This document shows, one piece after another, positions 10,401-21,000 of a stretch of DNA of 64,000 nucleotides (within the stretch, counting starts at the first letter, position 1; the number at the start of each line of letters is the position of its first letter). A model generated the notes under the pieces. That model saw only the letters and a program-made list of their open reading frames with translations. It had not been told where the DNA came from and did not search any database. Source of the stretch: Taeniopygia guttata (taxonomy: Eukaryota; Chordata; Aves; Passeriformes; Estrildidae); the NCBI RefSeq assembly GCF_048771995.1, contig NC_133050.1, forward strand, positions 6,744,501 through 6,808,500. Reading direction: 5' to 3'. A program made the translations under genes and the position numbers.

Positions 10401-11260
10401 CCTCCGGACATCCGCACCCGAGAGGAGACGTTCCGTGGCCACCCTCCTGTCCCCGAAATTTGGGGACAGTTTGGGTCATTGTCCCCAAATCCCCGCGTGT
10501 CCCCAAATCCCCGCGTGTCCCGTCACCTCCACGTCCCCCCCGCATCCCTGGACTCCCCCCATCCCATCTTCCCTCTCATGCCACCTCCCCTGCCCGTGTC
10601 CCCTCTTGTCACCCCCCGCGTGTCCCGTGTCGTGTCCTGTGTCGTGTCCCGTGTCGTGTCCCCCACCCCCCCCACCATGGCTGGACCGTCCTGGCTCTGT
10701 CCCAACACCCCGTCCCGTGTCCCCCGCTGTCCCCACCTCCTCAGCCCACTGTCCCCTCCCCGCGCCACCTCTGTGGCCGCGCTGTCCCCTGCCGTGTCCC
10801 CATCCCCACGGTGACCGGGGGGACTCCGACCTTTTGTCGCCAGCGCCACCCCCGCCCTTTGCCCCAGTGTCCCCAGCGCGGCCGGACTGTCCCCTCTGTC
10901 CCCTCCCGCCGGGGGCCGAGGGTCGGGGACAGCGCAGGCGACAACTTTGGGGACACGGGGGGACATGGGGGGACACAGAGGGGACATAGAGGGGACATAG
11001 AGGGGACACGGGGGTGACAAGGGGGTGACACAGAGGGGACACTGGGGACAGGGCAGGGGACATGGGCAGGGGACAGCGAGGGGGACACAGAGGGGACAAG
11101 GGGAGGGACACAGGGGACACAGAGGGGACAGGGCAGGGGACACGGGGGACAAGGGGAGGGGACACGGGGGACAAGGGGAGGGGACACGGAGGGGACACGG
11201 GGCCCCCCCGCGCTGCCCCTCGGCCCCACCGTGTTTGCCGGGGTGGGGGGTGGGACTGGG
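10401..11260. repeat. Intergenic repeats between TOMM40L and APOA2
   Basis: Contains CCCCAAATCCCCGCGTGT duplications (10480-10510), a CGTGTCCCGTGTCGTGTC microsatellite (10615-10662) and a GAGGGGACACAGAGGGGACA array (10950-11200). No gene recognised. Confidence 0.7.
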
Positions 11261-11315
11261 ATAAAAACGGGGCCGGGGGAGGGGGGACCCCAAAACTGCA
11301 GAGGCACCTGGGCAG
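11261..11315 (+). promoter_or_regulatory. APOA2 TATA-like box and noncoding exon 1
   Basis: GGGATAAAAACGG (TATA-like ATAAAA at 11261-11266) is followed about 30 bases later by a short leader ending in GGCAG/GTGAGA, a good donor at 11315/11316. A TATA box and small noncoding first exon are typical of apolipoprotein genes. The transcription start is inferred. Confidence 0.5.
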
Positions 11316-11720
11316 GTGAGAGGGACGGGGACAGGGACAGGGACGGGGACAGGGACAGGGACAGGGATTGGGGTGTGGGGCTGGCATTTGGGGCTGGGGT
11401 TGGGATTTGGGGCTGGGGTTGGAATTTAGGGTTGGGATTTGGGATCGGGATTGGGATTTGGGGCTGGGGCTGGGATTTGGGATCGGGATTGGGATTTGGG
11501 GCTGGAAATTCTTATGGGGTTGGAAGGTTTTTATGGGGCAGGAATGGGATGGGATCTGGTTGGAAATTTCTGTGGGGTTGGAATTTTTTATGGGGCTGAA
11601 AGTTTTTATGGGGCAGGAACAGAATGGGGATGGGGCTGGAAACTTCTATGGGGTTGGAAGTTTTTATGGGGTTGGAAGTTTCTGTGGGGCAGGAACGGGA
11701 CGGGGATGGGCTGAAAGCCC
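11316..11720. repeat. Repeats in APOA2 intron 1
   Basis: GGGACAGGGACG units give way to GGGATTTGGGGCTGGGATT units and then to TATGGGGTTGGAA units. The acceptor before exon 2 also sits in a tandem CCCCACGGTGT repeat. Confidence 0.75.
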
Positions 11721-11802
11721 CCGTGGGTCTGCGGTCGCGGGGACACGAGTGGCACACGTCCCCACGGTGTCCCCACGGTGTCCCCACGCTGTCCCCACAG
11801 CC

Positions 11803-13110
11803 ATGAGGCTCCCGCTGGCCGCGCTGCTGCTCCTGTTCGTCGCCGGCCGCCCCGGGGCCGCGCTGGAGCGGCGGGAGGCAGCGAGTGAGGGGGTCCCGGG
11901 GGTCCCGGGGGTCCCGGAGCCCGCGGATTTCTTCAGCCGCCACCTGCAGAGCCTGACCGAGCTGGTGGCCCGGGAGCTGCCGCCGCAGCTGCGGCCCGAG
12001 GAGCTGCGCAGCCAGGCCGAGTACGGGGGGCGGCGGGGACCCCTCCCCACTCGGGACCCCTCCCCGGGACCCCTCCCCACTCGGGACCCCTCCCCGGGAC
12101 CCCTCCTCACTCGGGACCCCTCCCCTACCTGGGACCCCTACCTGGGACCCCTCCCCGGGACCCTCCCCTACCTCCCCGGGACCTCTCTCCACTCGGGACC
12201 CCTCCCCCGGGATCCCTCCCCCGGACACCTCCCCTTCCTGGGACCCCTCCCCTCCTTCCCCGGGACCCCTCGTCACTCGGAACCACTCCCCTTTTTCCTC
12301 AGGACCCCTCCCCACATGGGACCCCCTCCTTTCCCGGGACCCCTCCCCACTCCGGGACCCTCCCGGGACCCCTCCCCTCCCCTTCCCTTCTCGGGACCTC
12401 TCTCCAGGACCCCTCCCCTGCCCGGGACCCCTCCTCAGGACCACTCCACTCTCTTCCCGAGACCCCTCCCCTGCCCGGAATTCCTGCCCTCCACCCCGGG
12501 ACCCTTCCCCAATCCCCTTCCCTCCCTCCCCGGGACCCTCCCGGGACCCCTCCCCTGCCCTGGACCCCTCCCCAGACCCCTCCTGGGACCTGTCCCCTCT
12601 CCGAAACCCCTCCCCATCCCCCGCTCCTCCGTCCCCGGGACCCCTCCCCTCTCTGGAACCCTCCACAGCCCCTTTCCCTCCCCTTCCTGAGACCCCTCCC
12701 TTCCCCAGCCCCCTCCCCACCCCGGGACCCCTCCCCAGACCCCTCCCCACCCCGGGACCCCTCCTCTGACCCCTCCTCAGGACCCCTTCCCTCCCTCCCC
12801 GGGACCCCTCCCCTGCCCGGGACCTCTCCCCAGATCCCTCCCGGCCCCCTCCCCTCTCTGGGACCCCTCCCCAGCCCCCTCCCTTCCCTTCCCCAGACCC
12901 GTCCTCACCCCGGGACCCCTCCCCAGCCCCCTCCTTTGCTCGGGACCCCTGCCCAGCCCCCCGCTGACGGCGCTCTCCCTTAGGCTGTACCTGGGCCGGG
13001 CGAACGCGCAGCTGGAACCGCTGGCCCGGGAGCTGCAGAGCGGCGTGATGGGGCTGTTCTCCTCCCTGCTGCGCCTGGGGACCCCCGGCACCCCCGAGGA
13101 GACCCCCTGA
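11803..13110 (+). CDS. APOA2: Apolipoprotein A-II
   Basis: Two coding exons, 11803-12020 and 12984-13110, phase matched, giving 114 residues (human 100). The first exon encodes a signal peptide, MRLPLAALLLLFVAGRPGA, then LERREAASEG, a GVPGVPGVP insertion and an amphipathic segment FFSRHLQSLTELVARELPP. The second encodes YLGRANAQLEPLARELQSG and FSSLLRLGTP, matching the human SYFEKSKEQLTPLIKKAG and LSYFVELGTQP segments in order. ApoA-II is a secreted amphipathic-helix component of HDL. The mature protein has no cysteine, so it cannot form the disulfide dimer of human apoA-II. It lies head to head with TOMM40L, as in human. Human splits the signal peptide from the mature part by an intron; here no such intron is evident, although a GTGAGG near 11887 could be a donor. 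Confidence 0.85.
12021..12983. repeat. GGGACCCCTCCCC repeats in APOA2 intron
   Basis: The whole intron is a degenerate repeat of GGGACCCCTCCCC with TACC, ACTC and CAG insertions. Confidence 0.85.
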
Positions 13111-13293
13111 GACCCCCTGAGAGACCCCCGGGACAGCCCCGGCACCCCCCGACACCCCCAAACGGACCTCAAAACAGCCCCGAGATCCCCTGAGACCCCC
13201 TGAGATCCCCGGGACAGCCTCGAGACCCCCCGAGACCCTCAGAGACCCCCCCATGGACCCCAAATCCAGCCCTGAGCCCATCCCAGAACCCCA

Positions 13294-13299
13294 AATAAA
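13294..13299 (+). terminator. APOA2 polyadenylation signal
   Basis: AATAAA 184 bases after the APOA2 stop. The 3' UTR between is itself a GAGACCCCC repeat. Confidence 0.8.
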
Positions 13300-13319
13300 G
13301 CCCTGAGACCCCCCCCGCG

Positions 13320-13720
13320 CGTCCTTAAATTGGGTCTGGGGGGGTCCCTGGGGCTGTGGGGGGGTCCTTGGTGTTATGGGGGGTCTCTGGGATTATGGGG
13401 GGGATCGGTGGGAGGGGGGTCCTTAGGGCTAAGGGGGGTCCCCGTTGCTGTGGGGGGGGTCCCTGTGGGAGAGGGGGGGTCCCTGGGGAGGGGGGGGTCC
13501 TTATCGGTGTTTTGGGGGGGCCCCTGTCGTTGTTGGGGGGGGAACCCTGGGGGTTGGGGTCCCTGGGGTGGGGGGGATCCCCATCGCTGTTGGGGGGTCC
13601 CTGGGTAGGGGGCGGTCCCTGGGGAGGGTGTGGGGGGTCCCTATCGGTATTTTGGGGGGGGGGGGGGGTCCCCGTCGCTGTTGGGGGCGGTCCCTGGGGA
13701 GGGGGGCGGTGCCTCCCCAC
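13320..13720. repeat. Intergenic GGGGGGTCCCTGGG minisatellite
   Basis: Irregular units of about 20 to 40 bases with GGGGGGTCCCTGGG and CCGTCGCTGTTGGGG between APOA2 and UFC1. No gene seen. Confidence 0.8.
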
Positions 13721-13754
13721 CCAAGCCCCGCCCACCATTCCCGTCACTTCGCTG

Positions 13755-13974
13755 CCATCACTAAAGATGGCGGCAGCACGGCGGCCTCACCCGCCGGCCG
13801 TGCCCTCACTAAAGATGGCGGCGGAGCTGCGGCCTCCCCCGCCAGTCGTGCCCTCACCCAAGATGGCGGCGGCGCCGTCACCTCTCCCGCCGCGCCCGTA
13901 GAAAAGATGGCGGCCCCGGGCGACGGTGGTGGCGCCACGTCACTTCCGGCGGGGCGGCATGGCGGGGCCGGGCC
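13755..13974 (+). promoter_or_regulatory. UFC1 promoter with four tandem AAGATGGCGGC sites
   Basis: AAGATGGCGGC occurs at about 13764-13774, 13812-13822, 13860-13870 and 13904-13914, each in a roughly 46-base unit that also carries GCCCTCACTAAAG or GCCCTCACCCAAG. An ETS-type CACTTCCGG follows at 13941-13949, then CATGGCGG just before the ATG. AAGATGGCGGC is the YY1 initiator-type motif. Confidence 0.75.
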
Positions 13975-16904
13975 ATGGCGGAGGCGGCGGCGCGGCGGGC
14001 GGTGGCGGAGCTGCCGCTGCTGCGGGCACCGGCGGGGCCGCGGGACCGTGAGGGCTGGGCCGAGCGGCTGCGGGAGGAGTACCGGGCGCTCATCCAGGTG
14101 CGGCGTGTCCCCCGGTACCGGTGACCGACCCTCCCCCGGTACCGGTGACCCCCTCCCCACCTCTCCCGGTACCGGCGACCCTTCCCCGGTACCGGTTATC
14201 CCCCCCCGGTACCAGTGAATCCCCCCCAGTACCAGTGACCCCCCTTCCCCGGTACCGGTGACTCCCTCCGGTACCGGTGACCGCCTCCCGGTACCGGTGA
14301 CCCCCCGGTGTCCCCGCAGTACGTGGAGAACAACAAACGCGCCGACACCGACTGGTTCCGCCTGGAGTCCAACCCCGAGGGCACCCGGTGAGGGGAGGAG
14401 GGGGGCTCCGGGACCCCCGGGATGGGCACACCGGGGCCCCCGGGTGGGTCCCTGAGTGGTTTTTGGGGGTCCCTGAAGGGTTTTGGAGGTCCCTGAGGGG
14501 TTTTGGGGGTCCCTGAGGGGTTTTGGGGGTCCCTGAACGGTTTTGTGGGGTCGCTGAGGGGTTATGGGGTGGTCCCTGAGGGGTTTTTGGGGAGTCCCTG
14601 AGCAGTTTGATGGGTCTCTGAGGGGTTTTTGGGGGGTCGCTGAGGGGTTTTTGGGGGTCCCTGAGCAGTTTGGCAGGTCCCTGAGGGGTTTTGGGGGTTC
14701 CTGAGGGTTTTTTGGGGGTTCCTGAGGGGTTTTGGGGGGTCCCTGAGGGGTTTGAGGGGGTCCCTGAGGGGTTTTGGGGAGTCCCTGGGCGGTTTTTTAG
14801 GGTCCCTGAGGGGTTTTGGGGGGTCCCTGAGGGGTTTTTGGAGTTCCCTGAGGGGTTTTGGGGGGTCCCTGAACGGTTTTGTGGGGTCCCTGAGGGGTTT
14901 TGGGGGGGGTCCCTGAGCGGTTTTTGGGGGGTCGCTGAGGGGTTTTTGGAGTCCCTGAGGGGTTTTTGGGGGTCCCTGAGCGGTTTGGGGGTCCCTGAGG
15001 GGTTTTTGGAGTCCCTGAGGGGTTTTGAGGGTCCCTGAACGGTTTAGGGGGTCCCTGAGGGGTTTTTGGAGTTCCCTGAGGGGTTTTGGGGGTCCCTGAG
15101 TGGTTTTGTGGGGTCGCTGAGGGGTTTTGGGGGGTCCCTGAGGGGTTTTGGGGGGTTTTGGGGGTCCCTGAGCAGTTTGGCAGGTCCCTGAGGGGTTTTG
15201 GGTGGTCCCTGAGGGGTTTTTGGGGGGTCCCTGAACGGTTTTTGGGGGTCCCTGGCCCCCCCAGCTGGAGCGGGCGCTGCTGGTACATCCATGAGCTGCT
15301 GCGCTACGAGTTCAGCATCGAGTTCGAGGTGAGCAGGGGGGCTCCGGGGGGGGGGTTGGGGATTTTGGGGGGTCCCGAGGGGGTCCTGACCCTGCCCGAC
15401 CCCCCCAGATCCCGGTGACGTACCCGGGCACCGCCCCCGAGATCGCCATCCCCGAGCTGGACGGGAAAACGGCCAAGATGTACCGGTGGGGTTTGGGGGT
15501 CCCGGGGGTTTTGGGGGGTCCTGAGGGGGTCCTAGGGAAGTTTGGGGGATCCTGGGGGGGCTCGGGTGGGTTCTAGGATGGGTTTGGGGGGTCCTGGGGG
15601 GGTTTTGAGGTGTCCTGGGGGGGTTCTAGGGATGATTTGGGGGTCCTGGGGAGGTTTGGGGGGGTTTCTAGAGAGGGTTTGGGGTGTCCTGGGTGGGGGT
15701 TTGAGGGTCCTGGGGGGGTTCTAGGATGGCTTTGGGGGGTCCTGGGGAGGTTTGGGGGGTCCTGGGGGGGTTTTGAGGGTCGTAAGGGGGTTCTAGGGAT
15801 GGTTTGGGGGTCCTGAGGAGGTTTGGGGGGTCCTGGGGGGGTTTTGGGGTGTCCTGGGGGGGTTCTAGGGATGGTTTGGGGGTCCTGGGGAGGTTTAGGG
15901 GGGTTCTAGAGAGGGTTTGGGGGGTCCTGGGTGGGGATTTGAGGGTCCTGGGGGGGTTCTAGGGATGGTTTGGGGGTCCTGGGGAGGTTTGGGGGGGGTT
16001 CTAGAGAGGGTTCGGGGGGTCCTGGGTGGGGGTTTGAGGGTCCTGGGGGGGTTCTAGGGATGGTTTGGGGGTCCTGGGGAGGTTCTAAGCTGGGTTTGGG
16101 GGGGGCTTGGGGGGTCCTGGGTGGGTTTAGGGGGTCCTGGGTGGGCTCCTGGGGAGGTTCTAGGGAGGGTTTGGGGCTTGGGGGTCACTAAGGGGTTTTG
16201 GGGGGTTATGGGGGTCCCTGGTGGGGGGTTCCCGGGATTTTGGGTGGTCACTGCGGGGGTCCCAGGGAGCTCAGGGGCATCCCCGGGTTTTGGGGGGTCC
16301 CTGGGGGTGTTTTGGGGGTTCCCGGGGGGCTCTGACGGGCGGGGGTCCCTCAGGGGGGGCAAGATCTGCCTCAGTGACCACTTCAAGCCGCTGTGGGCCA
16401 GGAACGTGCCCAAGTTCGGGCTGGCACACCTGATGGCACTGGGGGTGAGCGGGGACAGGGGGGACACATTGGGGACACCGGGAGGGGACATGGGGGGGAC
16501 ACTGAGGGGGGACACCAGGGACAGGGGAGGGGACACAGAGCAGGGACACCAGGGGGGCACCAGGACGGGACACGGGGGGTGACATTGAGGACACCAGGAG
16601 GTCACCCATGGAGGGGTGACACATTTTGGGGTGTGACACCGAGGGGGTGTGACACGTCCCGGGGGTGTGACACCGAGGGGGTCTGTCACATTTTGGGGTG
16701 TGACACGTCCCGGATGTGTGACACCAAGGGGAGGTGACACATTTTGGGGGGTGACCCCGAGGGGGTCTGTCAGATTTTGGGGTGTGACACGTCCCAGGGG
16801 TGTCCCCTCAGCAGTGACCCCTGTCCCCCCAGCTCGGTCCCTGGCTGGCCGTGGAGATCCCGGACCTGATCTCCAAAGGCCTCATCCAGCACAAGGACAA
16901 GTGA
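13975..16904 (+). CDS. UFC1: UFM1-conjugating enzyme 1
   Basis: Complete; six exons 13975-14097, 14320-14387, 15265-15328, 15409-15485, 16354-16444, 16833-16904, giving 164 residues (human 167). UFC1 is the E2 that accepts UFM1 from UBA5 and passes it to substrates with the UFL1 complex, in cytosol and at the ER. Near-identical segments are [47 protein letters not shown] and [18 protein letters not shown]. The catalytic cysteine lies in [13 protein letters not shown] (exon 5, human Cys116) and is intact, as is the TAK motif before it. Start ATG 13975 gives [16 protein letters not shown], like human MADEATRRVVSEIPVL. It points the same way as USP21 and PPOX, as in human. Confidence 0.97.
14440..15260. 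repeat. GGTCCCTGAGGGGTTTTGGG minisatellite, UFC1 intron 2
   Basis: About 36 copies of a 22 to 25 base unit GGGTCCCTGAGGGGTTTTGG with variants AGCAGTTTGG and AACGGTTT. It runs to the acceptor of exon 3. Confidence 0.9.
15490..16340. repeat. Minisatellite in UFC1 intron 4
   Basis: Higher-order array: GGTCCTGGGGAGGTTTGGGG, GGGGTTCTAGGGATGGTTTG and related units combine into blocks of about 130 bases, repeated with changes. Confidence 0.85.
16455..16815. repeat. Repeats in UFC1 intron 5
   Basis: GGGGACACCAGGGACAGG units followed by CATTTTGGGGTGTGACACGT units. Confidence 0.8.
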
Positions 16905-17051
16905 CCAACGAGGGGGTGGGGGGGGACTTTGGGGGTCCCCTCCCCTTGGGGGACCCTCCCTCTCCCTTTAGGGGTCCCCCCACTTTGGGGGGTCCCGCCC
17001 TTCCCCTCCCAGCTGCTGCCACCCCTCCCCACCGCTTGGCTGCCGCTCGCC

Positions 17052-17057
17052 AATAAA
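17052..17057 (+). terminator. UFC1 polyadenylation signal
   Basis: AATAAA 148 bases after the UFC1 stop. Confidence 0.85.
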
Positions 17058-17149
17058 CGCTGAACCCCGATTTAGTGGCGCTTTGTTATTTTGGGGGGAT
17101 TTGTCCCCAACACCCCCCGGTGTCCCCCAACCCCGCCCCCAAAACCCGC

Positions 17150-17345
17150 GCGGGTCGCGGCCCCTTTAAGACGCCGCACGGTTTCCATGGCGACGCGCGG
17201 CGCCGGGGAGGGGCGTGGCCGAGAGGGAGCGGCGCATGCGCAGAGCCGGCGGTGAAGCCGGCGGGGGCGGGGCCGGCGGCGGGAGGAACAAAGATGGCGG
17301 CGGGTGCGGCGGGAGTCGTTGCCATGGCGGCCCGCGGGAGGTGCG
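17150..17345 (+). promoter_or_regulatory. USP21 promoter and likely exon 1
   Basis: CpG island with an NRF1-type GCGCATGCGC (17232-17241) and AAGATGGCGGCGG (17291-17303). A donor-like GGGAG/GTGCGG near 17340 may end a noncoding first exon. Only about 110 bases separate it from the UFC1 polyadenylation signal. Confidence 0.6.
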
Positions 17346-17934
17346 GGGGGACCGTGGGGCGACCCCGCCGAGGGGTGCGGGGGGCCCGGGGGGCGGCACT
17401 CGGGGTCGGGGGGGCTCGGGGACAGCGGACACCCCCCCCAGGGCAGCCGCGGGACCGGCCGGGGGGTGCGGGACAGGGCCCCGGGGGGGGCGGGGGGTAC
17501 CGGGGTGATGGGGGGGGGCAGCGGGGGGAGCACCGGGGGAGCGGGGGTGAGGAACCGGTGGGGGGGAGACGGGGGGGGCAGGGGATACCCCCGGGCCGGG
17601 AGAGGGGGGCGGGGCCCGGGGTGATGGGGGGCACCGGGAGGGATCCGGGGGGGCTGCGGGAACCCCTTTTGGGGGGTCCGGGGGTTTTTCCAGCGGCCTT
17701 TCCCAGCCAAGCCTCGGGGCGACCCCCGCCCCAACCCCGGGGCTACCGGGGCTTTGTCCTCCGCCCCTCCGGGACCACCCATCCCCTCCCCGGGGAGCAG
17801 GACCCCGCCTGGGTGGGTGGGGGGCACACTCCCGGTGCTCCCAACCCTACCGGGACTCACCGCGAGGCTGCCACGGAGCCGGGGGGTCCCCCCGAGGTTT
17901 TGGGGACCCTCCCGGTGCCACCGCGTCCCCGCAG

Positions 17935-17990
17935 GGCCCCCGCCGACGGGACGCTGTGTCCGGCCGCCGGGCGCGGGGGGCTGTGAGCAG
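17935..17990 (+). other. USP21: Likely 5' UTR exon of USP21
   Basis: Bounded by CCCCGCAG (acceptor, ends 17934) and GAGCAG/GTGGGT (donor at 17991). It has no start codon in frame with the USP21 protein and precedes the coding exon by 86 bases. Confidence 0.45.
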
Positions 17991-18084
17991 GTGGGTGCCC
18001 GTTCCCCGTGGGCTCGTGCCCCGCTCCCCGCGGCGGTGCCACCCGCCCTGTCACCGAGCTGTCGCTGTCCCCGCAGGCCCCGCC

Positions 18085-21000
18085 ATGCCCCAGGCCTCGG
18101 AGCACCGCCTGGCTCGCCCCAGGGACCCCGGCGGCGCCGTGCTGAGCGCGCAGCCCCGGGCGGGCTCCCGCCTGCCCAGCGGGCACCGAGCGCTGAGCCA
18201 GGAGCGCCATGCCGCGCCCACCGGGCTCTCCCCGGCCCCCAAACTGCGCCTGCTGCCCCCGCGCCCCCCGCCCGACGACCCCCGGCCCAAGAAGCTGGAG
18301 CTGGAGCGGGGCCGGGCGGCCAAACGGGGGGACCCCACTCCCCGCGGGCCGGGGGCTCGCCGGGGGCCGCTCAAAGCCGATCACGGCGTCCGGGTGCCCG
18401 GTGGTGCCCCGCAGGTGCCCGGCAGCGCTTCCTTCTCGCTGCCCAGCGCGGCCGAGCGGCGCCGGAGCAACTTGGCCCGCTCCAAATCCATCAGCATCGG
18501 CGACCTGAGCCAGGGAGGCGGCGGCGGTACCGGCGGCGTCCCCGGTGTGCCCGGTGTCCCCAGCCGCGCCGAGGACGTGGCGGTGGCGCTGAGCCGCCTG
18601 GTGCTCAGGGACTGCGGGCACCCGCTGGGCGCGCTGGCGCTCCGCAGGAGCTCCTCGCTGCGCAGGGTCACGGTGGCCGCCGGGCCCGACGGCAAAGCCG
18701 CCCCGCCGCTGCTCTCCGTGCGTCCCGAGGGCGGCCCCCGCGCCCGCTCCGACCCCCCGTTCGGCCACGGCCCCGGCAGCCCCGCGCCCGGCCGCACCGA
18801 GGACAAGGCGGCCGCCGTAAGAGCCCCGGGCAGGGGGCGGGGGGTGGCGGGGGCCCCGCGGTGTCCCCGGCCTCGGGGGCACTTTGAGACCCCCACGCTG
18901 TCCCCAGCTTTGGGGACACTCTGAGACCCCCATGCTGTCCCCAGCCTCGAGGACACTTTGAGACCCCCACCCTATCCCCAGCCTTGGGGACACTTTGAGA
19001 CCCCTGTGCTGTCCCCAGCTTTGGGGACACTTTGTGACCCCCACACTGTCCCCAGCTTTGGGGACACTTTGAGACCCCCATGCTGTCCTCAGCCTTGGGG
19101 ACACTTTGAGACCCCTGTGTTATCCCCAACTTTGGGGATACTTTGAGACCCCTGCAGTGTCCCCATCCTTGGGGACACTTTGTGACCCTCACGCTGTCCC
19201 CAGCTCTGGGGACACTTTGAGACCCCCACACTATCCCCAGCTCTAGTGTGATCCCTGCGGTGTCCCCAGCACTGGGGACATTTTGAGACCCCCTCGCTGT
19301 CCCCATCTTTGGGGACACATTGAAACCCGCACACTGTACCCAGCCTTGGGGACACTTTGAGACCCCCACGCCGTCCCCACTCTCAGGCTCGGTGACATCA
19401 CCAGGGTGGCACGGTGGTGGCCGTCTCACCTGTCCCCTGGTCCTTTTTTGGGGACCCCCACAACTCTGGGGGTGCGGGTTGCTGCTGTCCCCCACAGCTC
19501 AGTGGGGCTGGGGGCGCCCGGTGCCATCCCGGGGGCTCTGGGTTCTATCCCCACAGCTCCGGTGTGACCACGGGTGACACTCAGGTGACACTGAGGTGGC
19601 ACTGAGGTGGCCGCTGCCCCCTCCCCGTTTCCGCATCCGCCTCCCCCCCCGGCCCATCCCGCACCTGCCCGGCCACGTGTGGGGGGATCGTAATCCCCAA
19701 AACCCCACCGGGCACGGCCGCCCGGCCTTGTCCCCCCTCGGGATGTCCCCAGCGCCACCTCGGGGTGTCCCGCAGCCCCGCCGAGCCCCCGAAACCCCTC
19801 GGGGGGAAAGCGGGGAGAGCTTTTTTGGGGGGCGTTTACCTCGGCGCCCCTCCGGACTCTCGCCATCCCCCGGGGCAGCTCCGGCTAATTAATCCCCCGG
19901 GATGAGCGCGGCCCAGAATAGCCGGGGGAATCGGATCAGCTAATGAGCTGAGGGGGAGGGGACCCGCCGGTGAGCGGCAGCGGTGCCCCCGGTCCCGGTC
20001 CCGGTCCCGGTCCCGGTCCCGGTGGCGGCATGCCGGGGCTGCAGGGAGCCCCGCTGGCGGAGCTGCCGCGGAAGCTGCAGCGCTCGCTGCTGACCCGCCG
20101 GGAGCTCCAGGGCCGAGCCACCGACATCTCCGAGTCCGTGGTGCACACGGCGGTTATGGGGCTGCTGCTGCTCACCGGCGAGGTGAAGCCACCGGCGGCG
20201 GGGGATGCCCGGGGGGGACGGCCGAGGGGCCGGGGCGCGGCTCACCGGGTGTCCCTCGCTGTCCCCCCAGACCCACCACACGCTGCTGCTGGGCTCGGGC
20301 CACGTCGGCCTCAGGAATTTGGGCAACACGGTAAAGTGTAACCCTGTCGGGGTTCTGTTCTGGGGGGCGGGAGGGATTTGGGGTCCCCTTGGGGTCCCTT
20401 CGGGGTCCCCCATGCTCGGTGGCCGTGTCCCAACCTCCTCTCCTGCTGGGATGTCACATTGCCAGGGCTCCCCCAGCGCTGTCCCCAATGCCCCTGTCCC
20501 TCTGTCCTGGGTGTGGAGGGATTTGGGGTCCCTCTGGTGTCTTTTAGGCGTCCCTTTGGTGTCCTTAAGGGTCCCTTTGGTGTCCTTTAGGGTCCCTTTG
20601 GTGTCCTTTAGGGTCCCTCTGGTGTCCTTAAGGGTCCCTTTGGTGTCCTTTAGGGTCCCTCTGGTGTCCTTAAGGGTCCCTTTGGTGTCCTTCAGGGTCC
20701 CTTTGGTGTCCTTTAGGGTCCCTTTGGTGTCCTTTAGGGTCCCTCTGGTGTCCTTTAGGGTCCCTTGGTGTCCTTTAGGGTCCCTCTGGTGTCCTTTAGG
20801 GTCCCTTTGGTGTCCTTTAGGGTCCCTCTGGTGTCCTTAAGGGTCCCTTTGGTGTCCTTTGGTGTCCTTTAGGGTCCCTTTGGTGTTCTTTAGGGTCCTT
20901 CTAGTGTCCTTTAGGGTCCCTTGGTGTCACCTGGGGGTCACCTCAGTGTCCAGAGCCTCTCTGTGGCTGTCCCACCCCAGTCCCACCCACTGGGGACCCC

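Noticed and set aside
20030-20182. Internal exon of the main USP21 isoform
   Set aside because: The long exon ending at 18816 already joins the 20271 exon in frame and aligns with human without it. An alternative first exon fits better.
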